A stretch of 64,000 nt of DNA from Trichosphaerium sp. ATCC 40318. Its lineage: Eukaryota; Discosea; Flabellinia; Trichosidae. Position numbers and translations under genes: made by a program. Below, in pieces: positions 34,060 to 46,680 of the stretch. How positions within the stretch are numbered: position 1 is the first letter of the stretch; every line of letters starts with the position of its first letter. The notes beneath the pieces are model-generated. The model saw nothing but the letters and a program-made list of their open reading frames with translations. It had not been told where the DNA came from and made no database searches. The stretch spans positions 124,001 through 188,000 of the forward strand of contig JALMLS010000309.1 in NCBI GenBank assembly GCA_038496445.1, given 5' to 3'.

Positions 34060-34330
34060 TCACATGATAGGTAAGGCTGCAGATTTATCACGTGATTTTA
34101 TTATAAGTTGTTTCATATTGGCGTTAACATCGGGGAATAATTACTAACTTGTTTGCAAGAATGGTAGAGCGGCTACTACATTGTCAGTTACGCTAGAATA
34201 TCGTTGTTAGGTGTCACGGTCACCAAGGGATATAAGGTTCATGAAAACCAGGGCAATAGTGGTATTCTCCTTTATTTTGGTATTCATGCCATTGTTGTAG
34301 GTTCTATTGACCTCTTTTATGCCTTGATTA
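34060..34330 (+). repeat. Upstream module copy C
   Basis: Third copy of the module, 350-620 bases upstream of the intact F-box/YwqK gene: TCACGTGATT (34088), TTGGCGTTAACATCGGGG, AATAATTACTAACTTG, GGGATATAAGG and GAAAACCAGGGCAATAG. The order and spacing of blocks are kept while the sequence between has diverged, as expected of binding sites or a transcribed leader. Confidence 0.65.
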
Positions 34331-34676
34331 AATGTAGTAATTGTTCTTATACATGTTGGAGAACTTTTTCGATTAATTAATGGCAACATAGTATTTATAC
34401 AGACCTTGAAAGTACCATCCTCTAACAAAACTCTACGAAAACCTACTTTTAACTAGATATTGAGATTTGCCCAGTTATGACAGAACAGTTTACGCTATTA
34501 TAGTTGCTTAACAGGTTATTAAACCTAAACAGTTAACGGTTGTGTTGCCTCAAAATTAATACCCTAGTCTATTGAATATTTTGGCAACAATTGAAAAAAA
34601 CAAGAAAGGCGGCTCATTTTTTCTCCTGAATTCTGAGGCATTTTCATAACTACTGCAGCACGACTAAGAAAACGGT

Positions 34677-36495
34677 ATGGCAGCGAGACGAAAAGTACGT
34701 ACAATATATTTTTAACGTATTAACATGTTTTGACGCTGAATAGAGGACACACAAACAAAAACGGAATAAAACGAGTCTTCTCCAACTCCCAGTGGAGCTA
34801 CAACTTGATATCATGGACTTGGATTGTTTTGCTTATGTTAAATGGCCATTGCTATCCAAACAAGCCGCATTATGCTCAAGGTTTGATATCGACTTGAAAA
34901 AACAAGGTAAATGGATGAGATACAACGGTGGTAAGAAAGTAGGTGAAAGGTTTTATTCTGGTGGACTCAAACAAGGTGTTCTCAAGACTTGGCGGAAAGG
35001 AGGTTCACAGATTAAACAATGTCATTACGTTGATGATGTACTTGATGGCGAGTACAAGGCATGGACGATCAATGGATTTCTTGAGGAACATCGGTTTTAC
35101 AAGAATGGTAAGAGACATGGAGACAGCAAAATGTTCAGGATATCAGATGGTTCTATTTTCGAGCTCCAGCCTTATGTCAATGGGAAGGTACATGGTGAAT
35201 ATAAGGAGTGGCACAACAATGGTAGACTGAGAGAGAAGTCCAATTACATTAACGGCAAGTGCGGAGAAAGCAAGTGTTGGTACAAGAACGGACAAGTATC
35301 ACGTGAGTACTGTTTCGTTGATGGGTTCATGACAAAGAAAGAGTTTTACAAGAGTGGCAAACCAAAATATTCGTTATTACCAGTAGGGAAAGATGGTAGA
35401 AGTGAAGAAAAGGAGTGGTATGAGAATGATCAACTGGAGAGTCAGCGTGTTTACATTAACGGCAAGAAAGAAGGAAAAGAAACATATTGGTCTTGGAGTG
35501 GTCAGATAGTCAGCGAGCGTTCTTATGCTAATGGTAGTAAAGAAGGAGAAGAAAAACTTTGGCATTATAGTGGACAATTGCGCAAAAAATGTGTTTATGT
35601 CAATGGAGAAATAGAAGGTGAGAAGGAGGAATATCATGAGAATGGAACATTAGCATCAAAAGTGGTTTACAGAAAAGGAAAGAAAGAAGGGTTAATGAAA
35701 TGTTATTACAATAATGGCAAAATAGAAGCTCAATGTACTTTTATTGATGGCAAGGTAGAAGGAGAAGTCAAGTATTGGTATGAGAGTGGCCAACTGAAGC
35801 GCCAGAGTCACTACATTAATGATAAGAAACATGGAGAAGAGAAGTGTTGGTACGAGAATGGTAATCTGAGAAATCAGTGCTTCTATTTCGAAGATAAAAA
35901 AGAAGGAGAAGAAAAATACTGGTATGAGAATGGAAACCTACGAAGTATTTGTCATAATGACATCAACCACTCAGAAGAAAAGTTTATGTCAAGAAAAGAA
36001 GGTGAGGAAAAGCATTGGTTAGAAAATGGACAACTAAAGGCCCACCGCTTTTATGTTAATGGTAAGAAGGAAGGCGAAGAAAAGCGTTATTATTTTAATG
36101 GTCAGATACATTCACAATGTACATATGTAAGAAATGACAAAAACGGAGAGGAAAAGATGTGGCATGAGAATGGACAGCTAGAGTTCCACCGCTTTTATGT
36201 TAATGATAAGAAGGAAGGCAAAGAAAAGCGTTATTATTCATATAATGGTCAGATACATTCACAATGTACATATGTAAAAAATGACAAAAACGGAGAGGAA
36301 AAGATGTGGTATGAGAACGGACAACTAAAGAGACATGGTTTTTGGGTTAATGGACGTAAACATGGAGAAGAAAAGAATTGGTACTCTAATGGCCAATTGA
36401 AGTGTCAAGGTGTTTGGGTTAATAGTAAAGTACAAAATGAAAAGTACTGGCATACTAATGGCAAACCAGCTGATACAGACAGCTTATGGTGGTGA
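34677..36495 (+). CDS. F-box protein with about 22 YwqK-type (MORN_2) repeats
   Basis: Exon 1 is 34677-34694 (MAARRK), intron 34695-34743 (GTACGT to AATAG, 49 bases), exon 2 34744-36495; 589 residues. The ATG exon is chosen because the frame of exon 2 has no upstream ATG and joins in phase. After a basic leader (RTHKQKRNKTSLLQ) comes an F-box: LPVELQLDIMDLDCFAYVKW, then PLLSKQAALCSRF. From about residue 65 to the end there are about 22 units of 20-24 residues around the core EGEEKYWYENGQLKRQCxYVNGK, the YwqK/MORN_2 repeat (bacterial antitoxin-like; also common in Marseilleviridae giant viruses, often after an F-box). Predicted role: substrate receptor of an SCF ubiquitin ligase with a repeat array as the recognition face. 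A frameshifted inverted copy is at 25252-26514. Confidence 0.85.
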
Positions 36496-36820
36496 AAATT
36501 TTGTTTTAGATTGTTTGGTATTCAAGTGATAACTGTGTTGATTAGAATTATACAATACAAGTGCTGGTATGTTTGCGTGTATTTACATAAATACTTTACT
36601 AGTTGACATGTGTTGACACGTGCTTTGAAGAGATTACTACCGAGCATCTTAAATTAAGCACCTTTCGCCACAAGAACAGAGAGTTCAGATAGTTCTTTGA
36701 AATACATGCCAAGTGTATCACCATTTGTACCGTTTCAACTATTTTTGGCGTTTGAGGCGGTAATCAAACAGAACAAGTCGGTGTTAAATTAAGTTGTTTT
36801 GTATTTTATTTACTCATTGC
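36496..36820. other. Convergent intergenic spacer
   Basis: Spacer between the 3' ends of the F-box/YwqK gene (+) and VPS53 (-). No feature seen. Confidence 0.4.
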
Positions 36821-39800
36821 TTATGCATTGATATCAGCTTCATTATCTTTTTTTACAGTACTACTATTGTCAACCAAAGTATTACTCGACTTTGAGTTTG
36901 TTCTAAGAGGCCATACTCCACGAAACTTTTTAACAAACTCATCCGTCACACGCGTAGCACGCTCTCTTAACCTTTCCTTGGATCCATCTCTTTGGTTCAT
37001 ACCCTAAAGGTTAATTAGTCAAACTAGTCCGTTTAAATCACGTGATAAATAATTTTGTTTGCTGAAACGGTACAAACTTTGAAGATGGGAGTAAAAAGTA
37101 TAAATAGCATTACCCTCAGCGCATATACATCCTTTAGACCTTCTTCTGATGCATCTGATATCAGTTGCTTATATGTTTCCTCAAGATGCTCTTCAGGTAC
37201 TTCCAAAACCTTTAAAAAGTTCTCTAAAGCGATAATCTGCTTCTTAACAGACCCTATAAAATCCATGATTTAGAGATCAAAAATTCTACAAACAGTTTAA
37301 ACGTACCTGCAACTGGAAGGTTAAATAGAAGCATTTTAAGAGCCTCTATATCTAGTCTTAACTGTTGTGTTCCTTGTATAGTGATAACACGACACTGTTT
37401 TATATACATGGTGAAGTTTTCAATAAATACTCTAAAAAACCATCAGATAAGCACAAGTCACAAAAACTGTAACTGTTGACACTTACGATACAAAAGCTGT
37501 ACAAAAGTAGCTAAAGTTTGTTGGTTGCATAATAGAGTTTCTATACATTGGTATTGATGGTGTCAATATAGCAAATATTTGTGTGACATAATTAGATTGG
37601 TCAGCAACACCATCTGCTTTATCTAAACAAAAATTGTTATTTCCAAAAAAAACTGTGATAATAAAATTAGATTGAACAAAGTACCCCAATCAAGCTTAGA
37701 TAGTCGCTCAAAGCAAGGTATAATCTTGTTTTGCAGTGAACAAATCAACACCTCTATTGCTATAGTAATGATACTATAGAACGAAGTGAGAAAATCATAA
37801 AAAAGTGACTGGGACTTACTCTTGAAAGGAATCTGCAACTTTAGTGAGCGAAAGCTCGTCTCTGTGGTCCTTATCTATACTCTTCTTAAACGTCTGTTCC
37901 ATTTGTTCCATCGTTTCAGTACAATACTGTGCACTATTTATAATGTAGCAAATTATACGCTCCTCTGTCTGGTCAAGCGTTTTTCTGCCCATTATTGATG
38001 CAACTTTAAACTCTTCAACACTTTGGAGACTTGTTAGGACGGTAATCATCATAGAGATGGACGTACTTCGGAATCTTATCTTTGAGCATCTGTATGTACT
38101 CCTCTAAGTACTTTATATACAACTGTACAAGGTCTAGTTTTGCTGCAGAAGACAAGAAACTCTCCTGAGTCCATAACCGTGAAAAATACATTATTAAGGT
38201 AGTACAAGACTTTAACACTTTTCTCCTGTGTAAAAAACATAGTTAGCAAACCAATGACTATTGTCTGTGTTCAAATGATACACGTGCCTTGAATCTTCTT
38301 TATCAATCTTCCATGTTTCTTCTTTAATTAAACGAGAAAATCCTTCAGAAATTTGTATATCTTGGTGTCTTATATAAATTGCCATGTGCTTCTCAAAAAC
38401 AGGTGACATTGATGTTTCCTCGTCATGTGCTGTTGAAAACTGTTGTGCTTCTCCCATTTCCAATTGCTGAAAAGACGCGTGTCAAAGGTGATGTAAAGAA
38501 TAATGAAATGGTTTCATTGTACCTGTGCTATACTTTCTCTTTCTTGTCCTTTTTTGAAGAGCGCATATTTTTTCTTCAAAGCAGCCTTAGAATGCGGGTT
38601 CGTATTAAAATCGGGTCCAATTCTTGGTGAAGGTAGCTCTATTGCCTATAAAGAACCCTTAGTGTTAACATAACCTTCTTGCCTAGTGATAGTACCAGAG
38701 TCATGAAGAACTTTCTTGTTTCCAGATCAAAACTTCTTGAATGCTTCCAAGCCTTTCTAAATAACTTTGGATCTACAGAGGAACTATTGAATATACTGTC
38801 AAACTGTTGCCTAAACCCTTGTTAATACTATGTAAAAAAGAAAAATGTGGATGACTGTAGCTTTCCGAATAAGACGTACTTTGTTTCTTTACAAAACTCA
38901 ACTGTAACAATTCTAGCCATGTTCCAATATTTAGGAAATACAGTGCTCCAGTTACTCCTGTACGATTCCAAGAATGCCATGAACCAAGAGTACCTCTTAC
39001 CAATATTCTCCATACCACCAAGCTTGATTAAACGTGAGTCTAAAGTACCACCAGTATTTATATACCTTTGAAGAAGGGCCAAATTGCGATTTGTAAGGCA
39101 TTAAGAATTTATCAGATACAGCGACTTGAAAGTCTTTTTGTACTTTATCACCCAATACTGTAATTACAAGCGTAGCTGATTTAAGTACTTGACCTTCACT
39201 ACCAAGCCTATTATTCACCTGTACACTAAAAGAAATAATGTTATAACCCAACTAACAACAAGAAGTACAAGACCTCTTTTCTCGTACCTGTTGAACTCAT
39301 CAAAAACTTGTTGTTTAACTTTCTTCTTAATGTCATCTGTTTCTTTCCTTAGTTCTTCAATCTTTGGAATAATAGTAAAGTTCTGTTCTGTAAACTGCTT
39401 CAAGATAGAGTTTATAACCTAAACACAATACCAACTTTAGTATTGTCTATCGTCACGTGTCAAAGGAGATATATACACACCTCTATTAATCCACTGACTG
39501 CATTGTACTGTCTCTTTTGAGTAAAAACTCGAATTTGGTCAATCGCTTGGACTGTTATGGTAAAGGTTAGTTGTTAAAAACCTTGCAAAAAAAAAAAAGA
39601 TTATCAATAAAATAGACACGTGTTTTCAGCGTTTGTTTGATATGCAACTGCATTTCAAATGTTTCAATTATGTATTACTTTCAGTGATTGTTGCGAGGGT
39701 TTTGAAGGAAGCATGATAAAAGCAAATTGACTGCCGACACTTGAGAGTTGTGGGTTTTTTTTTCGTTTCTTTTTTTTTTTTCGTACCGACATTGTTAATC

Positions 39801-40450
39801 TGTCTTAGCGTCTTGATAGACGTAGTCAAGTTCTGCTTAGCACAATCCAAATCTTTTATATCATTACATAGATTATAAACCATCCTCTCTGAGTCTCCTG
39901 CACGAGTACCAATATCACGAATTTTAGTAAAAAGCTCCTACAAAATTATTATTGAGTAAAATGTCAGTGAACATAATATTTTTTTTGAAGTTGTTTGGTT
40001 TTTTTTGGCACTTGTCATTCATATTTCCGTACTTTGACATTCGTTTTCGTTGTTGTTAAGTTTTCTTTACCCTGTGCTACAACTCTATGCTGAGACGATA
40101 TCGTAGAAATTATTTCTTCATCAAGTCTACAAAAAAGGTTCAAAAACAGTAGTAAACGGTATAAAACCGCGTACGCGTTTATTTCATGCGTCACATTCAG
40201 CAATTCTTCATCTAAACTATCTAACGCGCCTTCTATGCAATTTTGTAAGTGTCAACGTTGCTCTCGGGTTCATACCATCCAAAAACATTGCATTAAGATA
40301 CTCAGTGACGTTAAAATCGGGTGAATCAAGCGGATCGTCCGTTGGATACAACTCGAGGCATTGGCGCAACTCATCACTAAAATGGAGCTCGTGAGGTACT
40401 TCCTGGGCCCATTCTTCTAATTCCGCGTAGTTGTTTTGTTTAGCTTCCAT
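36821..40450 (-). CDS. VPS53, GARP tethering complex subunit
   Basis: Subunit of GARP (and EARP), which tethers endosome-derived vesicles at the trans-Golgi. N-terminal exon: DDPLDSPDFNVTEYLNAMFL (family DPLDxxDFNxxEYIN). Then RLDEEIISTISSQHRVVAQG, RAGDSERMVYNLCNDIKDLD-CAKQNLTTSIKTLRQINNV, RYSWFMAFLESYRSNWSTVF-PKYWNMARIVTVEFCKET, YIRHQDIQISEGFSRLIKEE, ERIICYIINSAQYCTETMEQ, and FLKVLEVPEEHLEETYKQLI-SDASEEG near the C-terminus. The last exon ends VKKDNEADINA then TAA. About fifteen introns are present. Start chosen at MEAKQNNYAELEEW; the open frame continues upstream without another ATG. Confidence 0.93.
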
Positions 40451-41151
40451 AAAAGCCACTAGCGGCGTTTGTAGGCAAATAGTGCCACGAGGGAGTATTT
40501 CACAGTCATGAAAGGTCAAACATGCAACGTGAACTAGAAGTAAAAAGGGTAATCACCCATTTTTCTCCGCCATCTTATCAAAACACTGTATTGTCTTTTT
40601 ACCTATACCATTAGTGTATCCTCACGCAGTACTTAACGTGAGCATAAGAACAGTAAGTCACGTGCGTTCTACAATCGGGAGTGCCTTAAAAAGTGGGCTT
40701 AATGTTGCACTTGTTTTGGTTCGCGTTCCAATATGTGAGGATAGATCTTTGGGCTGTTCCAGACTCCAAAGTCAACTATTGATCCAAACCTCACGGATTG
40801 TTTGGACACTTGAAGGATGCATACTGCAACTCGTTGCATCAAAGATAGTTCTGTTTTCCAGCTCCTCGATTTTAGGGTAGTGAGCAGCCAAATGGAGAGT
40901 ACATGCAACTATAGTGCTTAGGGTCAAAAAAAAAAAGTACTTAACAATCCAAAAATAAAACAGTTTTGCTTCAATGTTACTACAATTTTGAAGCCCGAGA
41001 AGACGTGTGAGTAATTAAACTAATCTACAGATACTTTACAAATACATTTTTCTTTATTCATTTTTATACAGTTTGAATTATTTACAGTTTTTTGGTTTTT
41101 GATACACGTTGGATTTTTTGGAGTTTTCACGGGGTTTTTTTTTAACCTCCC
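40451..41151. other. Intergenic containing dispersed repeat copy 2
   Basis: Holds the VPS53 promoter side and, at 40604-40702, the second copy of the repeat also seen at 12961-13052. An 88-codon plus-strand frame overlaps the repeat and looks fortuitous. Confidence 0.4.
40604..40702 (+). repeat. Dispersed repeat, copy 2
   Basis: Same orientation as 12961-13052. Conserved blocks ATTAGTGTATCC, GTGAGCATAA, CAGTAAGTCACGT and GCCTTAAAAAG are in the same order, with small insertions between them. Confidence 0.55.
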
Positions 41152-41646
41152 TTACGCCCAAAGGCGTTCACGACATTGTCGTCGTTGTGGATGTCGTCTT
41201 GCTGACATTTGATATTGTTCTTCGACTGTTTGAAATAAAAAGTCGCGAATGCTCGTAGCTAGTTGCTCAAGCTGGTACGTAATGTACCATTGGTCCTCAT
41301 TTAGGGCTTCTGTGGGTTGTTCTCTGATTTTAAAATCGTTTAGAGGCTCGTGTAAGCGCGTTTGCCTAGTTAAGCGCAAATTCGTCGGTTGTTGTCGTTG
41401 AGGTTTTTTTGGGGTATAGCGCGCTCGTTTGGATGGTCTGATTGGTTGTGAGACGTGCGTTCGTGTTTGTAGTTTTCTTTTTTGTCGAAGGCTCGTTTTG
41501 GCGGTCTTTCTCCTGTTCAGAGGTTTTCTTCCTGCTCTTCTTGAGTATTCATTGCTTATTTCGTACATTGCATCCAAACTCATGGTATCTACTTGGTCAA
41601 GGAGTTTTGATGCTCTTTCACTACGAGGACTTAATAATAGAGCCAT
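41152..41646 (-). CDS. Unknown basic, probably nuclear protein
   Basis: Single open frame of 164 residues, not recognised. It begins MALLLSPRSERASKLLDQVD with a predicted helix, then a long stretch very rich in Arg, Lys, Gln and Thr (RRAGRKPLNRRKTAKTSLRQ, RPSKRARYTPKKPQRQQPTN) that would act as a nuclear localisation or nucleic-acid-binding region. The C-terminal part DQWYITYQLEQLATSIRDFL looks helical. The last residues (RHPQRRQCRERLWA) could be wrong: an alternative frame there ends DDNVVNAFGRKGG then TAA, so a small intron near 41215 is possible. Confidence 0.5.
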   Translation of the reverse strand: MALLLSPRSERASKLLDQVDTMSLDAMYEISNEYSRRAGRKPLNRRKTAKTSLRQKRKLQTRTHVSQPIRPSKRARYTPKKPQRQQPTNLRLTRQTRLHEPLNDFKIREQPTEALNEDQWYITYQLEQLATSIRDFLFQTVEEQYQMSARRHPQRRQCRERLWA

Positions 41647-42094
41647 GTGATGCGTTCGAGGTATTGTTTTGAAAAAATGAAAAGGAGAAAAAGAGAAAAT
41701 ACGAAAATAATCGAAATTTCTGCGAATTGATTCTTGAAAAGATTGAATTTCGGGCTTTTAGAATCACACCAAATTGCACAGTAATGCTCTCAAGAGTTAT
41801 AAGAACAGATACATTAGACTTGTATCAAACGCTGTAACGCGAAACAAAAAAGAAGTAAATCAAGTAAAACACGCTTTAAAATAAGCGTGTAGGAGTCTAA
41901 ACAAATACCGTGCGTCGTAAAAACATGTTTTAGGAGTTTTCACGTAGAGCTGCCTTTGGTGACGTACATTTGCATGTTTCTTAATGAGTCCATGATGTGT
42001 TGCTTGTGTGTTGTTGTTTTGTATTGATTAGTCGAGTTTCTAAGTTTATCTTAGGATTTTGCACTCCAAATCCGGCATGTAGCTAGCCGCCAAG
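41647..42094. other. Spacer, no gene seen
   Basis: Promoter side of the basic protein gene and 3' flank of the next. No supported feature. Confidence 0.4.
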
Positions 42095-42473
42095 CTAAAG
42101 TGTACGTTGCTCCTGAAAACAAGTCAAATAATGTATATTAATGTGTAACAAGAGCTGAAACGGGTGAGTTTCGTATTTGGGGCTTTTTTTAAGATTGCTG
42201 GCCAAACAACCATATAACACATACCAGAGCATTTAACACGCGGAAAAACATTGTTAGGAGACTTCGGTAAAACAATTTGGAAATACCATTTTTTAACGTT
42301 TCAAATTTCTCGCCGAACTGGCTGAGTAGTAGAACCACGCGCTTCTGTGGAAATCTACGAAATTGTTTTGGTTTTAAAGGTGTCACTTCGATTATCTGTC
42401 TAGCGACTTGAGTCATCTTACAAGAACGCCTAACAACAAGCGTATACCTCTTTCTCCTCTGTGGTATAAGCAT
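42095..42473 (-). CDS. Small unknown basic protein, two exons
   Basis: Exon 1 42225-42473 and exon 2 42095-42112 joined over a 112-base intron (GTATGT to TTTTCAG) give 88 residues. Basic at the start (MLIPQRRKRYTLVVRRSCKM), ending in KLFYRSLLTMFFRVLNALEQ and RTL. Basic residues with a terminal hydrophobic helix would fit a small mitochondrial membrane-associated protein, but this is only an impression. The family is not recognised. Confidence 0.4.
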
Positions 42474-42915
42474 GTTTGGCTATGTTTGCTAATTGTTCAA
42501 AATTGACGCTCCACCTTACAACAGAGAGCTGCCAAGGCGATTGCCTTTCAAATGACTCAATTCTCAATTGTTGTCTGTATTTTAGAAATAAAACAATTGG
42601 AATCTCCTTTGCTCGCTAGGCGTCTGCTAGGCCATCATTACGAATAGCTCTCTTTCTTACATACTCTAATTTTTTTTTTTGGCTTTTTTTGACCAAGTGT
42701 ACAGAACACAGGTGGCTATTTAAACCGATATTATACTTTCAAATACGACAAGTGAAATTATGGTTCTCTATTCCGTAATTATGTTTCACAATACCGCGGA
42801 ATATCCCACGGGCAAACTTTTTTAACAAATTGCTCGGATGACTTTCCTTTTTAAGAAATATATCCGCGGTTTAAGACTGCGAACCAGGAAATCATTATCT
42901 CTAAACAATAACACA
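42474..42915. other. Divergent spacer
   Basis: Contains the promoters of the small basic protein (-) and the GST-like gene (+). T tract at 42670-42690. No other feature. Confidence 0.35.
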
Positions 42916-43864
42916 ATGGCCACCATTCACTACCTCGCTCTATCCGCACCATGTCGTATTGCACACATCGCTGCTCTCGCTACAGGCATCGATGTAACTC
43001 TTAAGGTAATAGTGTCAAAAAATTCATTGTTTTTTTACTAAAAAGAGTCTCTAGCCTGTTGATTTGCTCAAAGGAGAGCATAAGGAAGAACCTTACTTGA
43101 AAATTAACCCAAAGCATCAAGTGCCTGCTGTAACTGAAGGAGATGTAGTAGTACGCGACTCTAGCGCTATTCTCAGGTAACAAAAATGCGGATAAAATCC
43201 TCCGCCTTTTTTTCAAAACATTCATCCGCTTACGTTCAAATAGATACTTTAGTATTCAAAAGCCTTCTCCTGTGTACCCTATAAACAATGCAGTAGCTTT
43301 CGCGCCAGTACGTATTATATGGAACATTTATGGAACCGATTTAGATAAACGTGACATCACGTTTTGTGAAACGTCATTTTTTTTTTGGTTGAAACAACTT
43401 ATTTATTGGTTTTTTTTGTAGATCGACTCAGCATATGAATCTATTCGTAATGATATCTTCAACACTTGTAACGGTTTCGCTTTTGAGAATGTTTTCGTGT
43501 CAAAGATATTCAAGATGAGAGATACTGATCCAAAAAAACTAAAAGAGATTACTGATAAACTAACAGCTGAGGTACCAACAAAAAACCTTTGTTAATTTTT
43601 TTTTTCTCAATCACAACTTACGCTTTGAAATAGTTGGAATTCTATGAGAAGAACTACTTCAAGAAATCAAGATTTTTGGTTGGATACGCTGTATCTATGG
43701 CTGATTATACACTTTGTACATCACTTGCACATGCTATTGGTACAGGATACAATGTACCTCTTCCTAAAAAGATAGCTTCTTTATACAAAAAAGTAAAGAG
43801 GGATTCCGTGTACAAAAAGGCGCACAAAGACTTCTTTGACTTTGCTAGTTCCCTTGAACTTTAA
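42916..43864 (+). CDS. Glutathione S-transferase-like protein
   Basis: Four exons, about 210 residues. The N-terminal thioredoxin-like half reads MATIHYLALSAPCRIAHIAA, then PVDLLKGEHKEEPYLKINPK and HQVPAVTEGDVVVRDSSAIL, with the cis-Pro (QVPA) and glutathione-binding (DSSAI) motifs. The C-terminal half is helical, with FLVGYAVSMADYTLCTSLAH, the conserved N-capping and SxAD motif of GST C-domains. It has no eEF1B-gamma C-terminal domain, so it is a stand-alone transferase or a GST-fold scaffold. The ATG at 42916 is preferred to an upstream in-frame ATG (42838) because the GST fold begins there. Confidence 0.85.
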
Positions 43865-44320
43865 GTATTGTCTTAATAAACACATTGTTTACGATTTACA
43901 TAGCCTCCAACAACAAGCAGTATATCATTGTCCACTCTTGTCTTTAAACTAATCACGTGATAAATTTTTATCGACCCGTCAACGCAACGAGGTATCAGAG
44001 CTAATATTCATTTTGGGTTCAACTTCTTGAAGTTCTTCAACATGGACACTTATGTATTCTGTTCCCAAAAACCGTCCGAACACTGTGGTACGGAGGTAGT
44101 GATATTGTTGTGTTTATTTTTGTATGTAATCACAAGTCTGTTTACTACAAGAGCTTCATATTTTCCTCATTGTAGTTCATGCGTGTTGTAGATATCTTTA
44201 GCATGGTATTATCGCCATTTTGATAGTACCGTACCATGTACGTAGAAAATGGGAAAAAGTATCTGGTAGTAACCTTGTACAAGACAAAAAAAAACCAAAC
44301 GAGTCAAAAAAAAATAATAT
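43865..44320 (-). other. 3' spacer with a coding-like minus-strand segment
   Basis: Between the GST-like gene (+) and the stop of ProRS (-). On the minus strand two stretches look coding. One is YKVTTRYFFPFSTYMVRYYQ then NGDNTMLKISTTRMN (about 44290-44150). The other is TTVFGRFLGTEYISVHVEEL then QEVEPKMNISSDTSLR (to 43979). I could not join them in phase or find a start, and they begin only about 30 bases after the ProRS stop. TCACGTGA lies at 43953. Confidence 0.3.
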
Positions 44321-46555
<2,235 letters not shown>

Positions 46556-46680
46556 GTTGGTTATGAATAACTCGTGTGACCAAAATTTTTTTTTTTCTTT
46601 TTTGGCCGAGAAAAACCGACCAGTACATTAAAACAAAAAACGTACCTATTGGTTGTACGCCTATAGCGTGTTAGTACGAA
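46556..46680. promoter_or_regulatory. Bidirectional promoter region, ProRS / COG7
   Basis: Only 125 bases lie between the divergent start codons. No recognised element beyond T and A tracts. Confidence 0.45.

Noticed and set aside
40614-40880. Plus-strand 88-codon frame
   Set aside because: It overlaps the dispersed repeat, has no domain, and its counterpart at 12961 is not open.
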